Below, piece after piece: positions 22,195 through 32,383 of a stretch of DNA of 64,000 nucleotides. Origin of the DNA: Cladorrhinum sp. PSN259 (taxonomy: Eukaryota; Ascomycota; Sordariomycetes; Sordariales; Podosporaceae); assembly GCA_033725935.1 (NCBI GenBank), contig MU867086.1:310001-374000 (forward strand), written 5' to 3'. How positions within the stretch are numbered: the stretch's first letter is position 1; every line of letters starts with the position of its first letter. The notes under the pieces are model-generated. The model saw only the letters and a list, made by a program, of their open reading frames with translations. It was not told where the DNA came from and did no database searches. Both the position numbers and the translations under genes were made by a program.

Positions 22195-23748
22195 ATGTCG
22201 GTGTCATTGTCAGGTAGCTCTGACGACCAGCCAATAATCACCACAACCCTCACACAAGAGCGATACACATCAGAAGAACCACAATGGATATCTCGAAGAC
22301 CAGCTCCTCCTGTACCTCGGCGGTCAATGCATCGACGACTCTCACACAAGCATAACAACTCGGATGTGTTGGATCTCAAATCTGTCGAACATCACCTCAG
22401 AAACCTCTCGTCCAGCTCGACGGACAGCGATGCCACCCGCGTCAGCGACAACCTTGAGGATATCGAGAAGACTTCTTCCCTCCACGACCTCGAATCGGAA
22501 ACACCAAGCCTGACAGGAGTAGAACATCAACGAAAGGACATTGAATCTGCCGCCGCTACTGCTGCTGGTACTCCCGAACAGTCACCAACACCCAAGGCGG
22601 GCTTGGAACATAATCACGAGCACCCCCGCCCAAAATTGGGAATCCGTCCTCGTCTACACCACTTCACCTGGGCATGGTACACCCTCTCAATGTCAACAGG
22701 CGGATTATCCCTCCTCATCTTCAACCAACCTCACCAGTTTCCCGGCCTCAAACAAATCGGTCTAACAGCCTACATCATCAACATCATCCTCTTCACCCTC
22801 ATAACCTCGACTCTCATCACCCGATTCCTGTTGTTCCCCGGATCATTCAAGCGCAGCGTCACACATCCACGCGAGGGATTTTTTGTTCCAACGTTCCTCC
22901 TCAGCATCGCGACAATCATCACCTCGACGCAGAAATACTGCGTGGGCGACGAGATCCCGGACGGCGAGAAAATCGGCCTGCGCTGGGCCATCCAGGTCGC
23001 CTTCTGGGTCTACGTCGCACTTTCGACGTGCCTGGCGGTGGGACAGTACAGCTACATCTTTTCGGGACACTCGTTTGGATTACAAACAATGATGCCGACC
23101 TGGATTCTGCCAATCTTTCCCGTAATGCTTTCGGGCACCATCGCGTCGGTAATTGCCGCGACGCAGCCGGCTCACATGGCCGTCCCGATCATTGTTTCCG
23201 GGCTTTCATGCCAAGGACTGGGCATCTCGGTCGCGGCAATGATGTACGCGCACATGGTGGGGAGGTTAATGCAGAGCGGGCTTCCCGATCGAGAACACAG
23301 GGCGGGACTCTTCATGTGCGTCGGACCGCCCTCTTTTACCGCTCTGGCGTTTATTGGCCTCGCCAAGGGGTTGCCAAAAAACTTTGATCACGACATGGAC
23401 GGGGTTATGGACTCGAGCGTCATACTCAACATGGCCATTGCGGGCGCGGGGTTCCTGTGGGCGCTCAGTTTCTGGTGGTTCGCCATTGCCGTGCTGGCTG
23501 TCGTGCAGAGCCCTCCTCGGTACTTTCATTTGGGGTGGTGGGCGTCGGTCTTTCCCAACGTGGGGTTCATCCTGGCTACTATTTCGCTGGGCAAGGCGTT
23601 TAGGAACGAGTTTGTGCTTTGGTTTGCTACTGTCATGTCGATTTTGTTGCTTATTACCTTTGGCTTTGTTTTGTTTCATCATGTCAGGGCTGTGGTGGTG
23701 CAGGATATCATGTACCCCGGGAGGGACGAGGATGTGGAGGATCATTAG
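22195..23748 (+). CDS. C4-dicarboxylate/malic acid transporter (TDT family)
   Basis: Intronless, 517 residues. Residues 1-150 are a polar Ser/Thr/Pro-rich cytosolic tail. The rest folds as ~10 hydrophobic helices starting at FTWAWYTLSMSTGGLSLLI (about 160), which resembles the first helix of the TehA/Mae1/SLAC1 superfamily with its conserved W-x-(T/S)-x-S-MSTG. Other landmarks are a GxxSFTALAFIGLA helix near 380 and a WWFAIAVLAV helix near 430. Family members move malate, succinate or sulfite (Mae1, Ssu1) or act as anion channels. Lacking the specific sulfite-pump context, I call it dicarboxylate/malate transport; sulfite export is the alternative. Plasma membrane expected. Confidence 0.85.
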   Translation: MSVSLSGSSDDQPIITTTLTQERYTSEEPQWISRRPAPPVPRRSMHRRLSHKHNNSDVLDLKSVEHHLRNLSSSSTDSDATRVSDNLEDIEKTSSLHDLESETPSLTGVEHQRKDIESAAATAAGTPEQSPTPKAGLEHNHEHPRPKLGIRPRLHHFTWAWYTLSMSTGGLSLLIFNQPHQFPGLKQIGLTAYIINIILFTLITSTLITRFLLFPGSFKRSVTHPREGFFVPTFLLSIATIITSTQKYCVGDEIPDGEKIGLRWAIQVAFWVYVALSTCLAVGQYSYIFSGHSFGLQTMMPTWILPIFPVMLSGTIASVIAATQPAHMAVPIIVSGLSCQGLGISVAAMMYAHMVGRLMQSGLPDREHRAGLFMCVGPPSFTALAFIGLAKGLPKNFDHDMDGVMDSSVILNMAIAGAGFLWALSFWWFAIAVLAVVQSPPRYFHLGWWASVFPNVGFILATISLGKAFRNEFVLWFATVMSILLLITFGFVLFHHVRAVVVQDIMYPGRDEDVEDH

Positions 23749-25735
23749 GTAATTAGGATGAGTCTTTTTGAAATGTGAAAGGAACTTTTGGACTCCATCA
23801 ATGTTGATCATTGAGGGTAAGCTTTACGGGATTTACCGTCCTTACCCAAACCCGATGTGACCCCGATTTCAGACCGTCTCTTTTATTCCGTGTAAACATG
23901 TGGGAAGCTAGGGTACAGACCGAAGTTGGTATAGTTCGGTGCGCTCCAGTCCACTTTCTAGTCGAGTTGATCAATCACGATGGATGCTATCTTGCCCATA
24001 AAACAAACACTGTCAACCAACAGTTTGAAACCTGTCATTTATTTCTCCAACTTGGAATGCTGACAAACTTAAATGACCTGGAGCCATCAATGTGCCAGCT
24101 AGCCTCATTTACGCCAATCTGGGAAATTCAATATCGGGAATGTCGCTGCCTGGAGATCCCTCCTCATGTGGGTTACAAAATGTGGAACTCCACTACTGCG
24201 TGTCGACTCTCAGCACATCCACATTCGTCCGCCACTCGTCCGCCACTCTTCCGCCAAGTCAGGTAACCAGGTAACGTCGTATGCGGGTGAGGAACAGCAA
24301 ACCCTCAAAGGGAACAAAGGGATCCTTTTGTCCCACCAGCGCGACCAACGAGATGTGTGGTGTGATGACTGAGGCCACCGAGTATCCGTCCGTATAATGT
24401 ATGAAATCGGTCCGCAAGTTGCCTTGCCTCAGCCGTCTGGTGTAGAAGATAAGGTGCCAAGTGAGGCTCAAGATGGGCCTGATCGTCGTATTTTTTGGAG
24501 TTATCCCTCGCGAGGAAGAATTACTGCTTTGAGAACATTTTCTGGCATGAATCACTGGCTGCGGCTATGCCAGAGTGGGTTAAATGCTGAAATCAGCCAG
24601 GACCACGTAAGCAGGGTAATAACTGACGGGCAACGAAAAGGAAGGGGGGCAATAATAGACAACAACCCTAACCCATCAAGGGTCATGGGTAACGGCATGG
24701 GAGACGACGGGAAAGGAATTATGACCAGGGAATAAGAGTAAAATTCCGCACTTTGACATTTAGGTAAGGTTTGAACTAAAAAAACAAAAAAGTCAATTTA
24801 TTTCACCGACGGTCATTTCCTTATTGGGTCGACTTCTCCATTGATCGACTCGGCGCCGAAAAGTAACGGGCACACGGAGGTCGTCCGAAAGGATCCACTC
24901 TGGGCCCGGATGCCCACCTCTCACGTGTGGCGCCCCACTTATCAAGGCAGCGACTGGTGCAAGATTCAGGCATCTGTTTCGGGATTGGGCGCAGGGATCC
25001 CCGCTAACACAGCCAGGCAGCAGCTTTTTGCACCACACCCTGCATTGCGCTGCATCGGTCTGGGCGCGCAATGTGGGGGAGTTTCGGTGCCATTGGAACT
25101 TTGTGACGAGACTGACGACGGGTAGGAGCCAATTTTCTCGCACTTGTCCATAGGCACCGAAATAACCACTTGCCTTGGGACATCGTTGGACTCACACACA
25201 CTCACACAAACCATGCCGCCGTGATCACCCATTGATCGCCTCGTCCTCATTCCAGGGTTGCAGTGTGTGCCTTCCTCCCTCGCCCACCCCCTCCCCGTTC
25301 CCATCAATTTCACTACCGCCCAACCAACCCAGGCAGGCACCCGGCATCACCACATTCTTTGTCTCATTCATTCATTGATTCTTTCTTTCTTTCTCTTGAC
25401 CAATTCGTAGTGTACTACTCGACCTGGTGCGCACTGCAGCCGTCCGTCTTGCTGGCAGCCACCCCTGCTCACCACTGCCCAGTCAGCCAGGGATCCAGGG
25501 ATCTAGGGTCGTCCCGCACGCTCACTTCAGTCTGATTCTGCTGGACTGCGGCTCTTATTCTCATCTTCATCTCCTGTCAGCAATGTGTTGATCGTCACTT
25601 GAGTCAGTACATCCGCGCGTTGGGGATTGCCTGGTGGCTTCGAGACGTCCCACAACCAGCGTCGATTATTAACTCAGACAGTCGGTCCCATCCACAGCTC
25701 CCACATCAGCATTTCACCACAACCATCTCGTCGCC
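23749..25735. other. Intergenic region, no gene seen
   Basis: About 2 kb. The last 500 bp (25240-25735) are C/T-rich and form the likely promoter and leader of the HeLo-pseudokinase-protease gene. I see no TATA box and no protein-like frame. Confidence 0.5.
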
Positions 25736-28700
25736 ATGGACTCGTACCTTCAAATGGGCGGCACTCAGCCTGGCGTCCATCGCAGGCTGAGTAGATTATA
25801 CAACGACACCAAGAGGAAATCCGACTTTGTTACCACAGAAAGCACCCAACATGTGGAAGCAGATCCCGAGATCAAATCGCTTCATCGGAAGCTCCGCATC
25901 CAAAAGGACCGCTTTGTAACATGGGGTTTGGAATGGTCGGATCCGAATCAGTCAGCAGAGGTCTTGATAGACTCATCACTCAGCAAAGCGGGGCTCAGTG
26001 ACTTGGTGGGCAGCATAATGTCGACCATCAAAGACATCCTCGCCGAGGCTGAGCCGTTATGGATGAGCTCTCGAAGACTGATTGGGGAGATCGAGCCTCC
26101 CGCACAATCGGCAAGGAGGGGTGAAAAGATTCAGATGGTCGTCTGGGACAAGAGCAGATTCGAGGACTTGATTCGCGACCTGACTTCATCCATCGACACC
26201 CTCTACGACCTGTCGAGGACGAGGTCTTCATCCTCACACTCAGCCGCAATGTCCAAACACACGGCACAGCCAGAGGACTTGCGGCCCTTTGAATCATCAC
26301 GCATCCAGACGCCTCGTCAGATCGATCCCAAGACCCTCCAAAACCTTCGAGCAATGCAGGCAGTGCCCATGACCGAGCTTGCAGAGGCACCTCGATCTCA
26401 TGAAATTGTCTTCATGGACAAGCAGGCATATGCTGAGCTCACTTCAACCACATCAGGGACACGGCAACCACATGCTCCTCTGCTTCTTGAGTATGCCACT
26501 TTTGACTCCATCTACTCCATCACGGGCATCTCACCGCCCATGACTCGGTTTGAGAAGCTCTCCGCTGCCCTTCAGGCGGAACCACAACGAGCCCCAGGAT
26601 CTTGGACTGGGTTACCGAGACTGTTGGGGTACTTTGAGGATATGGACAACTCAAGATTTGGCCTCGTCTACCAGTTTCCCCGCACCTTCAACCCAGTCAC
26701 ATATGAACATCTCACCCAGAACCCCCTTTACAACCTCTGCACTCTCAAGAACCTCCTTACCAGACGAGATTTCGAGCCGAAACTCGAGGCAAAGTTTCGT
26801 CTGGCGGCAAATCTCGCCAACACCGTTTTCGATATGCACGCACGCGGGATTACGCATGGAAACATCGGCACCGAGACTGTCTCTTTCTGCAATGCAGTTG
26901 GAACTGATCCCGAGGTTAGCGGTATTACGCAGGGAGAGGTCGACATCAGGAGACCCCTTATTTCCTCTTTTGACCTGTTCACAGATCCCCAATCCCCCGA
27001 TAATTCTCGGTCATTTTCTTTATACAAGCACCAGCTTGACCCACGAAACAACCCAGAATCGCCTTTTGCCAGCAAGGCTGATTCCAAAACATTTGATCTT
27101 TATTCACTCGCCATGGTTCTGTTGTCCATTGGTCTTTGGACGAAGCTCGAAGATCTCGTCCCCAACATGGAATTCCCATCAATACCAGAATCCATCATCG
27201 ACCGCTTAGCCGTCAGCTGTGGCACACTCTACGCCAAGGTAGTACAGACGTGTTGGAACGCCGTGGAGTTGGAGATGGCTGGACCCGAGGCAACGGAGGA
27301 AAAGGAGGTCGTTAGACGAGTTCAACTCAAGGCAAGCAGGTACCTGGAAGCCTGCTGCATTTTGGATGGAGTAAGCGCTTTGGAAGAGCGCCTCGGCGAC
27401 GATCTCGGAGACAACAGACGAGAATCTGCGCGCCTCAGCACCGCATCAGCCGCCGCCGGTCCTTCCCAGGAGGCCAAGTCAGAGAAGCGTAGCAGTTCTA
27501 TCTCTGCCGCCCCACATGATGCCAAGGGCAAGGAATTGCATTCAGTAGGTCTGGCTCAGGTGCAAGGCCAGGTACAGGCCAAAACTTCAGGTGAGCACAT
27601 GCAGTCTGCAACTGCGGTTGCGAGGTTTTCTAACATCAACTTTAGCACCGGAACCTGCCGAAGGTGCAGCTCCAATCAAGCAGAAAGTACGGCTGTTCCC
27701 TCACGTTCCTCTTCCGCCAGAGATTGTCGATCGATGGAACACGTACATCATGCCCCAGGTGAACTCTGCCCTCCGATCATTTTACCGCAAAAATCCCGAA
27801 TCGGTCGAAGTTTCGCTCGAGTCCATCGGCGAAAACCCCCAACGCACAAAGCCCACCGTCCTTGTCGTCTGTACATCAGTTGGAAAAGTAAAGGCGATAT
27901 TGAAGAAGAAGCTTGGGGAGTTGTTTGATGGAACTCAAGGAGTGGGGCTAAAGGTATGCAGTGGGCGTATGTTGCGGTCACGTAAGGAGTCGACTTCACG
28001 GAGCATGGCAGATGATGACCAAGAAATCGTGGCTGCGAATCCTGATTACCAACCCCAACCAACAAACGGGGCGAGCATTGGGGCATGGATTGGTGATCGG
28101 CATCTTCCCCCTGTTAGTCTTGGAGGAATGCTCACCGTCGATGACAGGCTATACGGGATGACGGTGCACCACATGTTGGATGTTCCAGAGCACATTGACG
28201 AAGATGGCAAGCAAGGCGAGTATCGAAGCACGGCTGGGTCACAAGCTATCACAGATCTCCATGCATGGTACGCCCAGCAATATCAAAACACGAGCGACAC
28301 GGAGCCCGAAAGCAGCGGAACCGAGGACTATGCTTGCGACTTTTCCGATTCGGACGCATATTCCGAATCAGCAATCACAAGCGATTACAGCGATGAAGAG
28401 GATGAAGAAGAAGAACAATCCGACGACGAGTGTGAACCAGGCGATATCCTCGGCATTGAGCCTGGTTGTGGTGACGACTACATCATCACGCAACCTGCGA
28501 TGGACGACATGGGCGACGGTTATTACGTGGATCCCGAAACTCAGGATGAAGAGCATCTCCTGTCATGCACTTTGGGCGAGATGTACGCATCAAGTGGCAT
28601 CCGCCGGCGGACCGAAAACGGAATGGTGCATGAGATTGACTGGGCCTTGTTCCAATTCAACGACGAGCGACTACCTCCAGGAAATATCATCCCGGTCGTC

Positions 28701-29636
28701 GGTGCGGGCTCATTACACTCGCCCATCCAAAGAACAGAATCCAGAGTCCCCACGTCTAATGTGTCGCCGACCACGATTGTTCCCACCTCAAAGCTGCCAG
28801 GTCTCCAGGTGCAATGCATGGCGCGCACTTCGGGTTTGCAGACAGGTCTCATCCTTCCAGCGATTGCTTCGGTCAAGATATACGGACGAACAACACCAAG
28901 TCAGACCTACCAGGTATCTGGTACTCGTCCTCCTGCCGACAGCATTCCTCACGAGAAACAGTCAACCCTGCCGATGGGTATACCGGGTGACTCTGGTGCA
29001 TGGGTCATCGATCGAGACCAGGGTCGTGTTTGCGGTCACATCTTGGCATTCAGCCAACGCAAGCGAGTAGCGTACATCTGCCCAATGGATGTGATGATTC
29101 TCGACATTGCAGAGGCGCTCGAAGCCAACGAGATTCGGCTGCCCGGTGGCGAGATTGTTTACCTGAGAGAAGGAACAATGCGCGGGGGTGAGTTGAGGTT
29201 CGAAGGAATAGGAAGATCGCTCACCCAGCGCAGCAGGATAAGCGAGTGTTCTACTGGCACCGGATTTCAGGGATCCGAGGGTGAAGCGGGTGATGATGAG
29301 AATGACGAGCCCCCTACTTTGATGAGTCGGTTTGGTAGTCACAAGAGGAGGTCACAGAGGTCGAGCGTCGCTACACCTACTGTTAGAGATAGGAACTCTT
29401 ATCTGTCAGCATCAGCGCAGAGGGAGAGCCATGTCATGGCAGCTCATACTGCATTGACTGGTGCACTCAATGAAGAGAAGGAAGAGGAGTCTGACTCGGC
29501 TATTGAGGTTGACAAGGGATTGGCTCGGCGTTTGAGACAGATGGAGATTGAGATGTCGGGAACCGGTGGCGGGCAGCCAGGTGGACAGTTAACGGAAGCG
29601 GAATTGATGAGCAAATGGCGTGGATATGATGTTTGA
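25736..29636 (+). CDS. HeLo-like / pseudokinase / trypsin-like serine protease fusion protein
   Basis: Two exons, 25736-27590 and 27646-29636; the 55-bp intron has donor GTGAGC, branch CTAAC and acceptor TTTAG; 1,281 residues. Residues ~45-115 (KLRIQKDRFVTWG) resemble the helical HeLo/prion-inhibition domain, though the usual hydrophobic first helix is absent. Residues ~225-470 match the fungal HeLo-associated kinase fold (SRFGLVYQFP; FRLAANLANTVFDMHARGI; DLYSLAMVLLSIGLW) but HRD is replaced by HGN (374-376) and DFG by SFD, so it should be catalytically dead. Residues ~680-1110 look like a chymotrypsin/trypsin-fold protease: His in TVHHML (793/794), Asp in EIDWALF (D950), Ser in GDSGAW (S1068), with a long acidic insert (~836-883). 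No ATG lies between the intron and the conserved protease part, supporting one gene. Likely cytosolic, in regulated cell death or recognition (inference). Confidence 0.8.
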
Positions 29637-30312
29637 CTGCATGGTTGCATAGCGAAGGTCCACGGCAACTTGATGATGGGATAAAGAAAAACGTACAGGT
29701 GTACTGTACAGTAAACTGGGTTATGATGTATATATTTTGATGATATCCCCCTTTTTTTTTTTTGCGGACGTAAGCGCAAAGTTGTAGGAGCTTGGATGTA
29801 TATATATTTTAATCAATGAGTTGCTGGCTCAGGACTACAATGGTTATATGCTGCTTCCGTTGTGAATGTTTTGACATATACTGCACCTCGAACCCCGTCA
29901 CCTGGAGGACTTGTTTCTCAAAGGACTCTGTTAAAGTTTTTAGTATCTCTGGGCTTCCAATCTATCTGACCTTTTTAAACTTTAACTCTGTCAATCTCTC
30001 ATACACTGTTCACAGCCGCTTATTAAGCTTAGAATACCATAGCCTTGTGCGTCAGAGGCTTGAGCAACAGCATCACAACCACATGATACGTGTTCAAGCT
30101 TTTCATCAGGAATCGAATCATTTAAGCACAAACTCAAAAAAGTATGAGGCATACAGGCGCAACCCACTCACACTGGGAGAATATTGCTGATCGAGTCTTA
30201 CTGAGTACATTATATAAAGCTGGTATTATACCACCATATCTTTTCAAATGAGCTCAAGTTAACCAACTTTCCTAAACAACCCATTGCCGATACAAGTACT
30301 CATAAACCGACA
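29637..30312. other. Intergenic region with TATA box for the next gene
   Basis: About 680 bp, AT-rich, no gene seen. TATATAAAG at 30211-30219 is 94 bp upstream of the next ATG. Confidence 0.55.
30211..30219 (+). promoter_or_regulatory. TATA box of the Cys-rich unknown gene
   Basis: TATATAAAG 94 bp before the ATG at 30313. Confidence 0.55.
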
Positions 30313-31194
30313 ATGTGCAAAAACTTCACCCTCATCTTCACCTGCCGCGACAACGGCTGCAGAACCCAGCAAGGCGGCTCAGTCGACCTCCAGTGCTTCC
30401 GAAAATGTCAAGACTACCCCAACAACACAAACAGCTGTCTGATTGCAAAACTCACAGCCCAGCCAGAAACGGTTCATCTGCCACTAAAGTGCTGGCCTCA
30501 CACCCGCGAAGATGTCGCAGCATCCCGTCGGGAATGGGAAAGCGGACTCAACACATTCGTGCACGATAGATACGGGAACGTCAAAAAAATCGACGAGGTG
30601 GACAGCGAAACTAGACGATACGTCGTCGAGTACGCGGACTCGCGCCTGGCGTGTCTCTATCACCACTGGCTGACCGTGGTGCGGTATTACATGCTCGGTG
30701 GGCCCGTAGAGAAAGAGGATCTTGTTTTTCCGAAAGTATCGTTGGCGTCCGAGTTTCGCAAGAACATGGCGGCCGCCGTCGAGCTCTGGCGGAGAAGCGA
30801 CACCCACGCCGGCACCGTTGCGAAGATCCCCGAAGGTTCTTTTCAGCAACTTCAGAGCCCCGGATTTAAAAAGTTCTTTTGTCACTGGCGGACCGATGGC
30901 CCAGACAAGGACCAGCGGTATCCCCATTGGACGGTTGATTTCCCTGGGTATGCTGGGGATCCTGATGTGTGTCCCGGTGTGGGAGGGAAAGTGTGGAGTA
31001 GAGCTCATTTCAAGTCGTTTGAGTTCCCTGGTGGGCCTAGTTATCCGCTCGAGGGCGCTGTTCATCGGTATTTTGCTCATATTCAGAGGAGTTACTCGGA
31101 TTATCAGTTTTGTTATCGGATTGTGCAGCCTGCATCCTGGTGGGAGGAGGAGGAATGGAGGAAGAGGCAGAGGAGGGGGGATTCGGAATTTTAG
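30313..31194 (+). CDS. Hypothetical protein with Cys-rich N-terminus
   Basis: Intronless, 293 residues, good context at the ATG (CGACAATG). The first 60 residues carry seven cysteines (C2, C11, C16, then LQCFRKC and SC, C60) in a pattern that could be a small zinc-binding or disulfide fold; there is no signal peptide, so zinc binding is likelier. The rest is a charged, Trp/Tyr-rich globular region (ADSRLACLYHHWLTVVRYYML; WRTDGPDKDQRYPHW) ending in a Glu/Arg-rich tail. I do not recognise the family. A TATA box and coding-like third-position GC support a real gene. Confidence 0.7.
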   Translation: MCKNFTLIFTCRDNGCRTQQGGSVDLQCFRKCQDYPNNTNSCLIAKLTAQPETVHLPLKCWPHTREDVAASRREWESGLNTFVHDRYGNVKKIDEVDSETRRYVVEYADSRLACLYHHWLTVVRYYMLGGPVEKEDLVFPKVSLASEFRKNMAAAVELWRRSDTHAGTVAKIPEGSFQQLQSPGFKKFFCHWRTDGPDKDQRYPHWTVDFPGYAGDPDVCPGVGGKVWSRAHFKSFEFPGGPSYPLEGAVHRYFAHIQRSYSDYQFCYRIVQPASWWEEEEWRKRQRRGDSEF

Positions 31195-31361
31195 ATGGGG
31201 GGTTGTGTGCCGTTGGCTTCTGATCTCCTACATCTACTCAACCAAGTTCCGAACGATCCTACAATCTTAGACCTGAACATTTTTTTAAGCTTGGTACGTG
31301 CCCCACAAACCAAGAACAGAAATAAAGTATAGAAACCAAGTAAAAATGCGAACCGTAAGCC

Positions 31362-31529
31362 ATGAAAAATCGCAAATTCAGAAGATGGTACCTGGTAGGA
31401 GGAATTACCTATATTGGTTTCATCTTACTGCTGAGCTGTCCTTCTGGGAAACTATCAAGGCCTCGAGACTGGTTGTTGCCCGAGGACGAGCCAGAGCACG
31501 AGCTAGAACCAGAGCCAGAGCCAGAGCCA

Positions 31530-31566
<37 letters not shown>

Positions 31567-31760
31567 AACCAGCGTCAGCAGTGAGGACAGCCGGGGGTGC
31601 GAGTAGGATGAACGGCCATCCACCGGTTCACAGGAACGCTCAGAATGGTTATAGTTTAATGCTTGAACGTTTGTTAGCGCGATATACGCCACATTCACAC
31701 TTTCCTATGCCTATTTCTCTTATTTATACGCCTATTCAGCTTCTATTAATGCACTCCTAA
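31362..31760 (+). CDS. Possible small membrane-anchored protein with Glu-Pro repeat
   Basis: A 132-residue frame from an ATG at 31362. It begins with a basic stretch (MKNRKFRRWY) and a hydrophobic helix (LVGGITYIGFILLLSC), the layout of a type II signal anchor, as in Golgi enzymes. It then runs into (Glu-Pro)n encoded by 31488-31571. The C-terminal third has no recognisable fold and enters a noncoding tandem repeat, so the frame is either a truncated gene start or a chance frame; an unseen downstream exon is possible. Confidence 0.3.
31488..31571 (+). repeat. GAGCCR hexanucleotide repeat (Glu-Pro)
   Basis: 84 bp, 14 hexamer units of GAGCCA turning into GAGCCG, with three substituted units near the 5' end. 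In the plus frame it encodes Glu-Pro dipeptides; in the opposite strand a Leu/Ala-type run. Confidence 0.9.
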
Positions 31761-31852
31761 CTTCTTTCTACGCCTGTTCAGCTTTTATTAATGCACTCCT
31801 GACTGCTTTCTATGCCTATTTGACTTATGTCAATATGTTCCTGAATTCTTTC
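31727..31852. repeat. 42-bp tandem repeat, three copies
   Basis: Three head-to-tail copies (31727-31768, 31769-31810, 31811-31852), each beginning TAYGCCTRTT and ending CTTTC. The first two are nearly identical; the third is diverged. A partial copy starts at 31706. Confidence 0.85.
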
Positions 31853-32383
31853 TACGCATGCCGACCGGCGCAACGGCGACATCTTGTTCCAAGACCCAGG
31901 ATTTGCCCGAGACCTTGGACACCAACTGGATCCAGGACCGGAAACCTCCACCAACAGGGGGATTGAAAGTGGATGGACCGGGACGAGCTAAAATAATTGA
32001 ATTGGACTCTTTTTATGGTACGTTTCTCCCAATCCGAGACTTGTCTGTGGGCATTTGCGACCCTGCCGTTACTTCTTAAACTCTTTTGCCATTAAACCTA
32101 CTACTCCTTGTGTGTTCAAATCACCATAACCCTTCATTTCTTTAGTTTCGTGTGTGTGTCTCTGTCATTAGATAAATGGATCAACCATAAGGTATGTCGA
32201 CCGAGATTACGACCTAACGTTAGCCACTGCGCTGACGATGGCAATTTAGACTTTTTCAATTGCGGGAAACTGGAGCAAGTTTTTATTCAGCCCACAACCT
32301 TTCGGCAACATGCTGCGCCCTTCCTCTTTCATCCTCTTTACATAGGTCATTATCCTAGCATCGCCGGCAATCTACAGCAGACC

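Larger units (their letters stand above)
31195..32383. other. Region between unknown gene and F-box relic
   Basis: About 1.2 kb without a confident gene. It contains a possible small membrane-anchored frame (31362-31760), a hexanucleotide Glu-Pro repeat and a 42-bp tandem repeat, annotated separately. From 31853 to 32383 I see nothing convincing. Confidence 0.5.

Noticed and set aside
27591..29636. Separate protease gene starting at 27591
   Set aside because: The apparent start is a GTG inside the intron; no ATG precedes the conserved part, and splicing joins it in frame to the upstream exon.
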